Shown: positions 9,594-18,303 of the stretch, piece after piece
Layout: each line of letters starts with the position of its first letter
Position numbering within the stretch: position 1 is the stretch's first letter
From: an uncultured Lachnospiraceae bacterium
GTDB taxonomy: Bacteria; Bacillota; Clostridia; Lachnospirales; Lachnospiraceae
Reading direction: 5' to 3'
NCBI GenBank assembly: GCA_947625205.1
Contig: CANQNN010000002.1
Location: 226,478 to 290,477, forward strand
DNA: 64,000 nucleotides
Translations under genes and position numbers: made by a program
Notes under the pieces: model-generated
What the model was told of the DNA's origin: nothing
Databases searched by the model: none
What the model saw: the letters and a program-made list of their open reading frames with translations, nothing else

Positions 9594-10011
9594 TGCAAGT
9601 GTAGAGATCGATCATAACGTTGTTGGTTCTATTGATAAAGGTTACTGCGTTTTTGTCGGAATATCAGATACCGATACAAAGGAAACAGCTGATAAAATGA
9701 TACATAAAATGGTTAATCTGCGTATTTTCGATGATGAAAACGGTAAAACCAACCTTGATCTGGCGACTGTCGGCGGTAGCTTGTTAATTATTTCACAATT
9801 TACGCTGTATGCGGATTGTCGGCGCGGAAACCGCCCCTCCTTTACGGATGCAGGGAAACCAGACCCATCAAAAGAATTATATAACTATATCATTGACAAA
9901 TGCAGAGAAAATGTACCTATAGTTGCACACGGAGAATTCGGCGCCGATATGAAGGTATCCCTTGTAAATGACGGACCATTCACAATATGGCTCGACTCAG
10001 ATAAATTATAG
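9565..10011 (+). CDS. dtd: D-aminoacyl-tRNA deacylase
   Basis: 148-residue DTD. It hydrolyses D-amino acids off mischarged tRNA. The two signature motifs are present: SQFTLYAD (77-84) and the cross-subunit Gly-cisPro motif NDGPFT (135-140). GTG start with AAGGAG upstream, inside the end of the permease gene, so the two are translated together. Confidence 0.96.
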   Translation: MRFLIQRVNSASVEIDHNVVGSIDKGYCVFVGISDTDTKETADKMIHKMVNLRIFDDENGKTNLDLATVGGSLLIISQFTLYADCRRGNRPSFTDAGKPDPSKELYNYIIDKCRENVPIVAHGEFGADMKVSLVNDGPFTIWLDSDKL

Positions 10012-10319
10012 AAGATGGCATAACCAAACTGTGTGTACGGGCGTTGTATAAAAGGGTTTCCAAAGGGGCTTGCCCCTTGGCAAGATAAGCGAGCAGGCCT
10101 CTGGTATGCGAGCGTTACCATGTTTGGGCTGTCTTTTTAGCACAAACTTGGTATATCTTGTATCGCAACCCTAACTTTTACGGGAATGAGGGAAAACCCG
10201 TATATACCAAAGTTTTTCTTGGTATATACGGATTTGACCGGACTTGGCAAAGAATGAGCCGACTGTTCGTTAAACTTGTGTTTTGCGCATAGTTATATGT
10301 CAGGTAAAACACTACCCAT
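10012..10319. other. non-coding, hairpin-rich intergenic region
   Basis: Lies between the convergent dtd and membrane-protein genes, with no plausible coding frame. It holds several inverted repeats: CCAAAGGGGC/GCCCCTTGG (about 10060-10080), TGGTA/TACCA (about 10101-10120), and the 13-base palindrome at 10198-10231, whose half CTTGGTATAT also occurs at 10147-10156. It could be a terminator set or a relic of a mobile element. Confidence 0.5.
10198..10231. repeat. perfect 13-base inverted repeat
   Basis: CCGTATATACCAA and TTGGTATATACGG flank the 8-base loop AGTTTTTC. The arms match at every base. No T run follows on either strand, so a plain terminator is not the obvious reading. Confidence 0.85.
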
Positions 10320-11738
10320 TCAATCACTGACGTTGCGTTTTGCCCCGATGACCATACGCAGCTTCTTCATAAACATCAGGAACAACGCAATGTAAAACAG
10401 AGGCATATTATAGATTGCATAGCGTGTCTGACAGAAAATCACCATAGAGACTACGGCAACATTGACTACGATCGATGCCAAAACATACAACGCCAGAAAA
10501 GACAATTTACCGGTTGTGTCTTTTACAACCAGCCACACGGTCAAAAACAGATACAAAGCATAGACAAATACCGCATATACGATCAGTATCGGGCTGCGTT
10601 TTGAGACGGTCGTGATAAATCCGGAAAGACAGTTATCGATGAAGCATCCTGCAACTTTTACCCACACATCAGGCAATACTCCCCGGATGATCTGATTGGT
10701 TATCTCATCTACCTTCTCTTCCAGATCGACCGGATTCCCTTCATAGTTCGCATAGACATACTGCTGTATCGCAGGCCACATTGTATTGATCTGAATGTGG
10801 TCATAATGATCACCGAAATGTGTGACTCTGTTATACCAGCCTTTTTGCGCCGAATGTTTCAGAAAGCCCTGTGCGTCACAGGCATCATAGATTTGGTAAA
10901 ACAACTCGCGGGCCTCTTTATCTTCTATCCGCTCTCCGCTTTCCCGCTCAGCTGTATAGAAACACATAGTAGCAAAAAAGCGGTTGTCGCTGGAGTGCGT
11001 ACCGGCTTCCCCGCGAACGATATAGTTATATCCGTTATCCAGAATCAGATTGCCGCCGACAATAAAAAGCACGCACACCACCAGACAAATACCATCCTTC
11101 AGGATATTCTTCTTCTGCCGGATACATACCGCGCAAGCTACACAGAAAAGTAAAATCAGAGTTATATACATCTGCTTTCTTGTAGCAATCAGCAGAAAAG
11201 ATAACACAGAAGCAAGGATCAAGGCTTTTTTTCGCCGGTTGTAATAGAAATCCAGTAAATATCTGGTAAAAATGAGAAAAAGGGAACAGGCTATGCCCTC
11301 CGTCATAATACTGTTGGAATACATGGATGCCCTTTTTGCGGCAAAACGACACAGCAAAGAAGTCAGCAGAGGTATACACATCACAACGGCTGTTTCAAAA
11401 CGACCAAGCGAAAATTCCTTATAAAGATATTTTGCCAGGCACCATGCCGCGAACGCCGCCAGAACGCTTTGAATGTATACGGCAACCGTCAGGGACAGCA
11501 TATCATTTCTGGTACAGAACAGCACCGCTAAATCGGCATGGGAAAACACAGTCCTCAAAAGCGCCAGAAAGATACAATACAGGGGCTCTCTTGATATGTG
11601 CATATTGATATAACTGGGCGAATCGGCACAGATCACCACGCCGTCATATACCGCAAAAAACAAGTAAAACAGAAGGCTTGCGCAGAACAACAACGCTAAA
11701 TATACTTTTTCTGAAGCTTTATAATGCATACTTACCAT
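10320..11738 (-). CDS. polytopic membrane protein of unknown function
   Basis: About 472 residues with roughly ten to eleven hydrophobic helices and one large hydrophilic loop between the two helix groups (from NYIVRGEAG to NQIIRGVLPDVW). The layout, with an acidic loop after the first helix (ICADSPSYINMHISREPLY), is reminiscent of GT-C type glycosyltransferases, but I recognise no decisive motif and do not assign a function. The start is uncertain: ATG at 11738 or 11729 are candidates and a GTG at 11798 is in frame; a GGGGAGAGG sequence lies about 16 bases before 11738. Confidence 0.7.
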   Translation of the reverse strand: MVSMHYKASEKVYLALLFCASLLFYLFFAVYDGVVICADSPSYINMHISREPLYCIFLALLRTVFSHADLAVLFCTRNDMLSLTVAVYIQSVLAAFAAWCLAKYLYKEFSLGRFETAVVMCIPLLTSLLCRFAAKRASMYSNSIMTEGIACSLFLIFTRYLLDFYYNRRKKALILASVLSFLLIATRKQMYITLILLFCVACAVCIRQKKNILKDGICLVVCVLFIVGGNLILDNGYNYIVRGEAGTHSSDNRFFATMCFYTAERESGERIEDKEARELFYQIYDACDAQGFLKHSAQKGWYNRVTHFGDHYDHIQINTMWPAIQQYVYANYEGNPVDLEEKVDEITNQIIRGVLPDVWVKVAGCFIDNCLSGFITTVSKRSPILIVYAVFVYALYLFLTVWLVVKDTTGKLSFLALYVLASIVVNVAVVSMVIFCQTRYAIYNMPLFYIALFLMFMKKLRMVIGAKRNVSD

Positions 11739-11819
11739 TGCGTTTCTACCGTTACCTCTCCCCTGTACTTCTCTCCTCACTGACCCGTATTTTCCCACGA
11801 ATCTATCAATTATATCAAT

Positions 11820-12446
11820 CTACCGGTTCTCAAAATCCTCCACAAACTGTGCGATCAGCTTAACCGATCCGTCTATGCCGAGTATACCGCTGTTGATAGA
11901 CAGGTCATAGCTGTCTGCACGGCCCCATTTCTTGGATGAATAATAATTGTAATAGCTCTGGCGCGATTTATCCTTCTTATTCATCATGTCGATTGCCTTC
12001 TGTTCCGTGGTAACGTCCTCATAACGCTCCATGATGCGCTTTACTTTACTCTGCTGGTCCGCATGGATAAAAAGGTTGATGCAGTTTTGATAGTCATGCA
12101 AGGCATAATCCGCGCATCTGCCGACAATCACACAGGGACCTTCGCTGGCGATCTTCTTGATCGTATCAAACTGTGCCAGGAACACTTTGTGGCTGATCGG
12201 CATATCCACAAATGATGAGGAATTATAACCGAAAGAATAGGTGTCCATCACCAGATTATAGAGAAAAGAATTGGTGGGACGCTCATCGTGATTCTGTATC
12301 ATCTCCTCACAGAATCCGCTCTCCTTCGCTGCTCTTGACAAAAGCTCTTTATCATAAAATTTAATTCCAAAATGTTCTGCTACCTTCCGCCCGATTTCAC
12401 GGCCTCCGGAACCGAACTGACGGCCAATTGTAATAATCGTATTCAT
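11820..12446 (-). CDS. cytidylate kinase-like family protein
   Basis: 208-residue P-loop kinase of the cytidylate-kinase-like family. It begins MNTIITIGRQFGSGGREIGRKVAEHFGI, with the P-loop GRQFGSGGREIG at about 8-19, and has VIVGRCADYAL and the lid-like arginine set near RIMERYEDVT and KKDKSRQSYYNYYSSKKWG. Clostridial genomes carry several such proteins; their true substrate is unproven. It has its own promoter and stands apart from other nucleotide genes. Confidence 0.85.
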   Translation of the reverse strand: MNTIITIGRQFGSGGREIGRKVAEHFGIKFYDKELLSRAAKESGFCEEMIQNHDERPTNSFLYNLVMDTYSFGYNSSSFVDMPISHKVFLAQFDTIKKIASEGPCVIVGRCADYALHDYQNCINLFIHADQQSKVKRIMERYEDVTTEQKAIDMMNKKDKSRQSYYNYYSSKKWGRADSYDLSINSGILGIDGSVKLIAQFVEDFENR

Positions 12447-12523
12447 ATAGAATGATCTCCCCTTTCTGTCATATAGTTTTGTTCCTATACAGGAGCGATA
12501 ACCGCACCTGTCTGGATATTTAT

Positions 12524-12552
12524 ATTATATACAGTTTACCATGAAAACGCAA
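12524..12552 (-). promoter_or_regulatory. promoter of the cytidylate kinase-like gene
   Basis: Minus-strand TTGCGT, 17-base spacer, TATAAT, giving a leader of about 70 bases before the ATG at 12446. Confidence 0.7.
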
Positions 12553-12581
12553 ATAAGGTTTTATTCTCCTATATACTAAGC

Positions 12582-12609
12582 GGAACCTGCCGTTTCACCG
12601 GCAAGTTCC
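12582..12609 (-). terminator. stem-loop 3' of the Rpn nuclease gene
   Basis: GGAACCTGCCG and CGGCAAGTTCC pair with one mismatch around a short loop, just after the stop codon of the Rpn gene. No T run follows, so it may protect the 3' end or be a weak terminator. Confidence 0.45.
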
Positions 12610-12617
12610 CAATGATC

Positions 12618-13682
12618 TTACATATTTTGCTCGAACTCCGCAATGCTGCCCGCTCTGGCTGCCAGCTTATGCCATCTGCTTAAGACCGCTGGATCGTCCT
12701 GTGCCTGTATCAGCTCCATGACCCGCTGCGGGATGTGCCCCAGGTCCTCCAGAAGCTCCGTAATGGCATTGATCATGCCCTGTCCAACACCCTGTTCAAT
12801 CCCTTCTCTGCGTCCTCTCTCGATCAGCTCTTTTATCGCTTTGCACATGTCTACTTTACCCTCCTTCTCTCCGAAGGTCTTCACCTTCATCAGTTCCGTT
12901 GTCCTCGTATACTCTGCGATCACGTCGTAGGTGTCAGGCTCCATCGCCCGATAGGACGGGTCGTTCGCTGTCAGTTCATACAGCTTATCGGGATCTCCCG
13001 CATACTTCAGGCAGTCAAACACCTGCTTCACATCCGTCTTAAAGACGTCTGTATCCCCAAATTTCCGCACCTCACACACGTGGATCTTATAGTCGTTTAC
13101 CTCATTTTTTAACTCCGGCGGAATGTCCGTAAAGTCCAGGATGTCATGAAGGGCCGTCGCCCCGTCCCAGTCTTCCCCGTAATAGAGCACCACCGTCACG
13201 CAGGGCGACAGTCTGCTGTCCTGCGCAAAGCCAGACAGGAACTCCGCTTTCGTGACATCCTTCCTGTCTCTGATCTTCTTTCCGATCTGCGCCGCCTGCT
13301 TCTCGTATTCCGCCGTGTCATAGGACATGCACCGCAGCGGCATCAGATAGTCCGTCTCTCCCTGGTTTTCCAGGCCGATCACCATGAAATTGACGCCGAA
13401 GGCCGCCCGGCGCACCAGATCTCGATGTCTGTCCTTCAGGAAGATGTTTTTCCTTATGCGCATGTCTCTGCCGGAATCTGTGCTGCTTCCGCCGCTGTCA
13501 TCCTTGTCTTCCATCATCCTTCCATACCCCGCGACATCGAACTGTCCCGTCTGGCTGTCCAGCTCCGTAAGATCCTCCGCCGTAAGCACCTGTCTGCCCT
13601 CACACAGCAGGCCATTGATCAGGTCGGCGAACCGCCCGGCGTCATGGAAATAGCCCTTCTTCTGCAGGTCTCTTCTTCCCAT
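12618..13682 (-). CDS. Rpn-family PD-(D/E)XK nuclease (recombination-promoting nuclease/putative transposase)
   Basis: 354 residues. The central segment FGVNFMVIGLENQGETDYLMPLRCMSYD fits the ExQ motif (here ENQ) of the Rpn/PDDEXK-transposase family, whose members nick DNA and promote RecA-independent recombination; many clostridial genomes hold dozens of copies. The start is MGRRDLQKKGYFHDAGRFADL. The C-terminus has a glutamine/glycine-rich helical part (GRREGIEQGVGQGM) seen in many relatives. Its GC content looks higher than the neighbours by eye. A second, broken copy of the family is at 63813-64000. Confidence 0.82.
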   Translation of the reverse strand: MGRRDLQKKGYFHDAGRFADLINGLLCEGRQVLTAEDLTELDSQTGQFDVAGYGRMMEDKDDSGGSSTDSGRDMRIRKNIFLKDRHRDLVRRAAFGVNFMVIGLENQGETDYLMPLRCMSYDTAEYEKQAAQIGKKIRDRKDVTKAEFLSGFAQDSRLSPCVTVVLYYGEDWDGATALHDILDFTDIPPELKNEVNDYKIHVCEVRKFGDTDVFKTDVKQVFDCLKYAGDPDKLYELTANDPSYRAMEPDTYDVIAEYTRTTELMKVKTFGEKEGKVDMCKAIKELIERGRREGIEQGVGQGMINAITELLEDLGHIPQRVMELIQAQDDPAVLSRWHKLAARAGSIAEFEQNM

Positions 13683-13789
13683 TCTTCTTCCTCCCTTATG
13701 AAATTAGTGTTACATATAAGGGATCCTTTCAGAACAGAAATACAAGACGTGCATTCAGAACCACAGATTCCCCAGATATGTTTGTGGAT

Positions 13790-13818
13790 ATAATAACACA
13801 TGTCAAGAAGGATTGCAA
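13790..13818 (-). promoter_or_regulatory. promoter of the Rpn nuclease gene
   Basis: Minus-strand TTGCAA, 17-base spacer, TATTAT, about 100 bases before the start codon at 13682. Confidence 0.6.
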
Positions 13819-13872
13819 CAGGATTTTTAGATAAAAATAAACGGTATTTCATTTATTCGAATGGCGATTATT

Positions 13873-14090
13873 TCACATAACAGGCATTTCTTCCTTAATA
13901 TTCCAATATTGCCAGATACCCCGCCTGATCCATATAGTGTGCATGCCTGTTTGTTTAGCCGGAACAATATGTCCGGTTTGGCAACACCCTCTTCTGCCGA
14001 AGCGACAATTAAATCGATATATTTTAAAATGCCTTGCCGGTTTAATCTTTCTTCTGTACCTGGCGACTGGTTTGCAATGCCCTGGCTGCT
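13873..14090 (-). pseudogene. decayed HAD-family hydrolase, C-terminal remnant
   Basis: Read on the minus strand, 14090 downward gives GIANQSPGTEERLNRQGILK, then YIDLIVASAEEGVAKPD, then, in another frame, IVPAKQTGMHTIWIRRG followed by WQYWNIKEEMPVM and a stop at 13873. These are the middle and end of a HAD-superfamily hydrolase. The expected stretch between VAKPD and the last part, including the GDRxDND motif, is deleted and a frameshift lies at the junction; the N-terminal half with the nucleophile Asp is absent. The identification rests on motif reading by eye. Confidence 0.7.
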
Positions 14091-14192
14091 TCCAGATCGC
14101 CCTTTTTATTCAGCTTATAATAAGCCATAGCCGTTTCATATAACATCAAGCAATAACTCCTCTGCCATTAAATCTGTCCAGTTCTTTTTACT
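14042..14192 (-). pseudogene. gene fragment, helical (TPR-like) peptide of unknown origin
   Basis: On the minus strand SKKNWTDLMAEELLLDV is followed, after a one-base frameshift, by LYETAMAYYKLNKKGDLEAA, which has the look of a helical repeat protein. The reading runs on out of frame into the HAD remnant. There is no intact start or full domain. Probably the tail of a lost gene fused to the HAD remnant by deletion. Confidence 0.5.
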
Positions 14193-14204
14193 CTACATAT
14201 ATTT

Positions 14205-15419
14205 TTAATGAAATCCATTCTGTTTTGGGTCATAGTTGATCCCTTCTGCTATCATGTCAGCTGCACCCCGCAGTCCGATTTTTATTAATCCGTCAATATA
14301 ATCTCTCGTGTTTTTCTGTTTTAACCGGCTGAAACATTTGACGATTTCGACCATAGTGTCATATCCATATTTTTGGTAAATCCGATAAAATAAAACAGTT
14401 CCCTTTTCATGTACACCGTTGGGACGGGAACCATCTGAGGTTTTTATTGCAGGCAATTTATCGTAAAGTTCAATTTTGGGCTTTAAAATGTTCTCAAAAA
14501 GGGTTCTGTCGTTCCTGTATAACGCAAATAGCAAAGCCGACCAATCTGCTGTCGTTTCATTAAGCCAATCCTCCCAGCTTCCGCTGTCCGCTCCGCAACA
14601 CCAAATATGTGCGACCTCATGCGCAAAAAGGTATGTGCGCCCCGCTTCGTCAGAATTCGGAACCGTACACCACACTAAATTTTCCCTTTGGTACGCTCCA
14701 CCCGTTTTTATATACGGATATGCACATACAACATCCATCTTTGAAATGAACTTTTTATCAAACAATATATTATTATAATATTGCAGGATACTATTGTATA
14801 TATCTACACATTTTTCCGCCGTATCTTTTATGCTTTCGTCAATATAGAAAATATCTACAGTCGGACTTGTAACTGTATGCAGTTTTTCTTTTGAAAACGC
14901 CACGATATTACAGCGGTCCGATTCCTGATTTCCATATATCCAGACATCGTCAGCATCATGATATTCTCCCTTTACAACAAACCATTTGTGTCCATTTTTT
15001 ATTATGACTTTATCACCTGAAGTATTTACAGATAAATGATCGGGGAACCAAACAGAATACCAGTTCAGCGAAACGAAATCTTCAGTGATTTCATTATGCC
15101 AGTTTTTTTGACCGGCTTCGTCAAAATGTATGCTTCCATTATATCGTATATTAATCTCTGACATCGGAAAGCTGCTCGCTGCAACTATCTTCTGTGACAA
15201 CGGTCTAAACATCTGTTCAACGGTTTCCTGTTTGTAAAAGGATACGCTTCGGTTTGAAGAAGTTATTGATTCAATACACAGATCATTGTTTAAAATGAAG
15301 GATATTTCCCTTGCCGGATTATCTAAAAACTTAATATGGGCTTCTGCTTCAAATGAATCATTAAATAATTCTAATGTTATTGTCATTGTTCCGTTAATAT
15401 TCATTTTAGTATTTTTCAT
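14205..15419 (-). CDS. M1-like gluzincin metallopeptidase
   Basis: 404 residues. The zinc motif HEVAH is followed by LNE after a 16-residue gap (M1 aminopeptidases have 18), giving ligands H, H and E and the catalytic Glu. The N-terminal half is beta-rich like the M1 saddle domain. No signal peptide or membrane helix is visible, so it is probably cytoplasmic. The ATG lacks a clear ribosome binding site and sits 17 bases past a terminator; expression may need read-through, or the 5' end may be truncated. Its AT-rich codon use differs by eye from flanking genes and suggests acquisition. Confidence 0.75.
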   Translation of the reverse strand: MKNTKMNINGTMTITLELFNDSFEAEAHIKFLDNPAREISFILNNDLCIESITSSNRSVSFYKQETVEQMFRPLSQKIVAASSFPMSEINIRYNGSIHFDEAGQKNWHNEITEDFVSLNWYSVWFPDHLSVNTSGDKVIIKNGHKWFVVKGEYHDADDVWIYGNQESDRCNIVAFSKEKLHTVTSPTVDIFYIDESIKDTAEKCVDIYNSILQYYNNILFDKKFISKMDVVCAYPYIKTGGAYQRENLVWCTVPNSDEAGRTYLFAHEVAHIWCCGADSGSWEDWLNETTADWSALLFALYRNDRTLFENILKPKIELYDKLPAIKTSDGSRPNGVHEKGTVLFYRIYQKYGYDTMVEIVKCFSRLKQKNTRDYIDGLIKIGLRGAADMIAEGINYDPKQNGFH

Positions 15420-15435
15420 ATTCTATGAGGAAAAT

Positions 15436-15464
15436 CAGGCACCCGCCTTTATGACGGATGCCTG
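15436..15464 (-). terminator. terminator of cstA
   Basis: CAGGCA/TGCCTG and CCG/CGG pair with one mismatch, and on the minus strand the stem is followed by ATTTTCC, 44 bases after the cstA stop codon. Confidence 0.65.
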
Positions 15465-15507
15465 TTTATGCAATCATATAAGTATTACGTAAATACTCTG
15501 ACCGACA

Positions 15508-17208
15508 TTATGCCTCTTTCTTCTTAGACTGTGCTGCGAAGGTCTGAATACCCTCGATTACAAGGATAACAGCCAGAACGACCATAGCGGCTGCAAAGAG
15601 CATCTGGAACCAGTCGCCCCATACTGCCGCCCCGCCTGCAACAACTTTGATCTTTGCGATCACGGTCATTACCAGGCTGGTGATTGTTGCAACAAGCATA
15701 AATGCCATAGGGATGTAGAACATCTTATTGTTCTTGCCCGCATTGCCGAGCCATGCGCAGACTGCCATCAGCGCAATACCTGCAAGGAGCTGGTTAGCAG
15801 CACCGAACAGGCCCCAGATCTGGCTCAGGCTCAGTCCGCCGAGTATACAGCCGATCACTACCATAAGCAATGTACCCGTCAGAGGATAAGCAAGCACTTT
15901 GCGGATACCCTTCGCATCTTTGTAGGTTGCCTCATCCTTCTTTAAGAACAGCTCGGAGAACATGAAACGGCTCAGACGGGTACCCGTATCCAGACTGGTC
16001 AGTGCAAATACGGAAACAGCCAGTGTCAGCAGCGCATAAATGGTGTTATAAATGGTAGATGTAGATGTACCAAACATGGTTGCGATACCTGCCGCAAACG
16101 CTGCCGCCGGAGAACCGAATTCACCGCCGGTATATGCCTTATATACCATACCTACCGCGATCAGGGAGATGATACCCAGCGCAGACTCGATCAGCATGGA
16201 GCCGTAACCGATGGGCTTTGCATCTTTCTCGTTGGCAAGCTGTTTGGATGATGTACCGGTGGAGATCAGGCTGTGGAAACCGGAGCATGCGCCGCAGGCA
16301 ACCGTGATAAACAGTGCCGGGAACAGTGTACCGATGCTGGTCTTCCATCCTGTAAATACAGGAATTTCAAAGGTTGCTGTTCCGGTAAACGCGGAAGCGA
16401 AAATACCGATCAGGGCAACCCCCATCATTGCATAAAGAAGAAAACTGGATAAGTAGTCACGAGGCTGCAGCAGGATCCATACCGGAACCAGTGAAGCGAT
16501 CGTGATATAGGCGCCGATCGTAACGATCCATGCGGTACGGCTCATGGCAAAACCAAAGTTTAAGCCGAGCACGATCATAAGAACGATACAAACAATGCCG
16601 CCGATGCTGGCAGGAAGCGTCTTGACGCCCAGACGGTTAGTAACCAGGCCGTAAATAATAGCCAGGACGATAAATAACAGGGAAATAATAGCCGTTGTCT
16701 CGTTTCCTGTAGGCCCGTTTGTGAAGCCGAACGGATTCGTGGAAGCGAATGTCCCGGCCACTACGTTTACAAAGGATGCGATAACCAGGATCAGCACCAG
16801 AAGCGCAAAGATAATGAAAAGCTTCTTCGCTCTCTCGCCCATAGAATCCTTGATGATCTCACCTACGGATTTACCGCCGTGACGGATCGAAGCAAACAGG
16901 GAACCGAAGTCCTGCAAGCCGCCGAAGAAAATACCTCCGATCACACACCATAAAAATACAGGAAGCCATCCGAATACGGATGCCTGGATAGGTCCGTTGA
17001 TAGGACCCGCACCTGCGATGGATGAAAAATGATGTCCCATCAGCACAGCCGGTTTAGCGGCCACATAATCGACACCGTCCTCCATCTCGATTGCAGGCGT
17101 TTTTCTGTCAGGGTCAATGCCCCACTGCTTTGCAAGCCATGAGCCGTAGAATACATAACCCAGCACAAGCAAAACGATTGCTGCTACGATAATCAGAATC
17201 GCAGTCAT
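15508..17208 (-). CDS. cstA: carbon starvation protein CstA (pyruvate/peptide transporter family)
   Basis: 566-residue polytopic CstA family protein. Signature segments are GHHFSSIAGAGPINGPIQA near 58-76, SIRHGGKSVGEII, and a CGACSGFHSLISTGTSSKQL stretch. CstA proteins import pyruvate and perhaps peptides during carbon limitation. AGAGAGGTG precedes the ATG. Two small genes of unknown function lie upstream on the same strand with an 81-base gap that contains two short hairpins (AACCGT/ACGGTT and GAACC/GGTTC, 17255-17285). Confidence 0.95.
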   Translation of the reverse strand: MTAILIIVAAIVLLVLGYVFYGSWLAKQWGIDPDRKTPAIEMEDGVDYVAAKPAVLMGHHFSSIAGAGPINGPIQASVFGWLPVFLWCVIGGIFFGGLQDFGSLFASIRHGGKSVGEIIKDSMGERAKKLFIIFALLVLILVIASFVNVVAGTFASTNPFGFTNGPTGNETTAIISLLFIVLAIIYGLVTNRLGVKTLPASIGGIVCIVLMIVLGLNFGFAMSRTAWIVTIGAYITIASLVPVWILLQPRDYLSSFLLYAMMGVALIGIFASAFTGTATFEIPVFTGWKTSIGTLFPALFITVACGACSGFHSLISTGTSSKQLANEKDAKPIGYGSMLIESALGIISLIAVGMVYKAYTGGEFGSPAAAFAAGIATMFGTSTSTIYNTIYALLTLAVSVFALTSLDTGTRLSRFMFSELFLKKDEATYKDAKGIRKVLAYPLTGTLLMVVIGCILGGLSLSQIWGLFGAANQLLAGIALMAVCAWLGNAGKNNKMFYIPMAFMLVATITSLVMTVIAKIKVVAGGAAVWGDWFQMLFAAAMVVLAVILVIEGIQTFAAQSKKKEA

Positions 17209-17289
17209 AGTTAAACACCTCTCTCTTCTCTCTTTTTATTGCTTGAAGAACCGTTCAAGGTTCCTGCGAGGTCAACCGTCTGACGGTTT

Positions 17290-17784
17290 TCACCTCATTA
17301 TATTGCGAAAGAGCTTCTTAAGGCTTTTTCCCCGCCTGTTACAGATAAATTGCCCTGTAGAAGTCTCCAATGCAACCAAAGAATAATGGCTCCACCCCTG
17401 TAATGTGAAACGGTAGCTCTTATATCTTTTCGCCTTCTTAATATAGTCGGCGGCATCCTGTGTAATATGCTTAGCCAGTATGATCAGCACGATGTCCGTA
17501 CTGCGGTGATTGGAATGCGGCGCTACCCTCGATAATCCCTCGTTCCATGCCCTGTCGTCCAGCTCCTGCACCTGCGCAGCCCCGATGCTGTCCGCTGTCG
17601 CAAAAAAAACATATTCATGAGCGTCGGCCTCGGATAACGTGGCCCGTTTAGTGAGAAAATACTGCTCGTCATGGGTATGGAATACAGCCTCCGCCGCAAA
17701 CGGCTCCGCGACATCCACGGTTGTGATGTTATAATAGCGTTTGTAGGATTTTAACAGTGCCTGAAGCGCTTCATCGACAGTCAT
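17290..17784 (-). CDS. conserved-looking protein of unknown function, upstream of cstA
   Basis: 164 residues, no membrane helix or signal peptide. I recognise no family. The centre (STDIVLIILAKHITQDAADYIKKAKRYKSYRFTLQGWSHYSLVALE, read across two segments) is a plausible mixed alpha/beta fold and the C-terminus is strongly basic (NRRGKSLKKLFRNIMR). Its start overlaps the stop of the preceding gene (ATGA), so both are translated together and probably function together, perhaps with cstA. Confidence 0.75.
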   Translation of the reverse strand: MTVDEALQALLKSYKRYYNITTVDVAEPFAAEAVFHTHDEQYFLTKRATLSEADAHEYVFFATADSIGAAQVQELDDRAWNEGLSRVAPHSNHRSTDIVLIILAKHITQDAADYIKKAKRYKSYRFTLQGWSHYSLVALETSTGQFICNRRGKSLKKLFRNIMR

Positions 17785-18197
17785 TCGGTATTATCCTCCT
17801 CCGCCGCTCCCTCTTCCCCGGAGCCGTCCGGTTCTTTATCCGGCATACCCACTATAGCGTCGGGCGCAAGCACAAGCATACGTTCCATCAGTACTTTTGC
17901 CGCATGGGAACCCGGCAGCTGTATCTGCGCCAGCTCTTTGTCCGCATCGCAGATCACAAGATGCTCTATCGCGAAATCGCCCCTGCCGCAGCACAGTTTG
18001 GCCGGGACAAGCATGACACGGCGAAAATAACGGTAAATATCAGTATAAGGTATGTAATAAACCCTGTGTGCAGAACGGAAATAGAACTGCTCGAAGCCAA
18101 GACGGATCTTGCCAATTTCCTGTGCATTCCTGTATTCCGTACGAAGCGCATCTTCTGTTTTACTGCTGTCTGATTTCGTCAAAGCATAAAATTTCAT
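17781..18197 (-). CDS. unknown protein with PH-like character, first gene of the cstA group
   Basis: 138 residues. Beta-rich start and middle (EQFYFRSAHRVYYIPYTDIY, then FRRVMLVPAKLCCGRGDFAIEHLVI) with a conserved-looking CCGRGDF element, and an acidic tail (EPDGSGEEGAAEEDNTE). No family recognised. GGGAG five bases before the ATG at 18197 decides the start. It follows a leader with its own terminator-like hairpin. Confidence 0.75.
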   Translation of the reverse strand: MKFYALTKSDSSKTEDALRTEYRNAQEIGKIRLGFEQFYFRSAHRVYYIPYTDIYRYFRRVMLVPAKLCCGRGDFAIEHLVICDADKELAQIQLPGSHAAKVLMERMLVLAPDAIVGMPDKEPDGSGEEGAAEEDNTE

Positions 18198-18231
18198 GAT
18201 CGCTCCCAAATCTATGCATATATATTAATTT

Positions 18232-18297
18232 AACAAAATAAAACACACGGTGAGCCCGTGTGTTCGCGCTCGCCTTTGAGCACCTATAATTTTTATA
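18232..18297 (-). promoter_or_regulatory. candidate transcription attenuator in the leader of the cstA group
   Basis: A 9-pair stem AACACACGG/CCGTGTGTT (18242-18264) followed on the minus strand by TTTTATTTTG lies between the promoter at 18304-18332 and the start codon at 18197. Upstream, GCTC...GAGC can pair, and the same GAGC can also pair with the GGGCTC in the terminator loop, allowing mutually exclusive folds. The preceding gene has its own terminator at 18387-18417, so this one is not needed for it. Confidence 0.55.
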
Positions 18298-18303
18298 AAA
18301 CAT

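Noticed and set aside
13146..13793. 215-residue plus-strand frame over the Rpn nuclease gene
   Set aside because: Arg/His-rich antisense reading of a recognised gene.
13861..14130. 89-residue plus-strand frame
   Set aside because: The opposite strand reads as HAD hydrolase remnants, which explains the sequence better.
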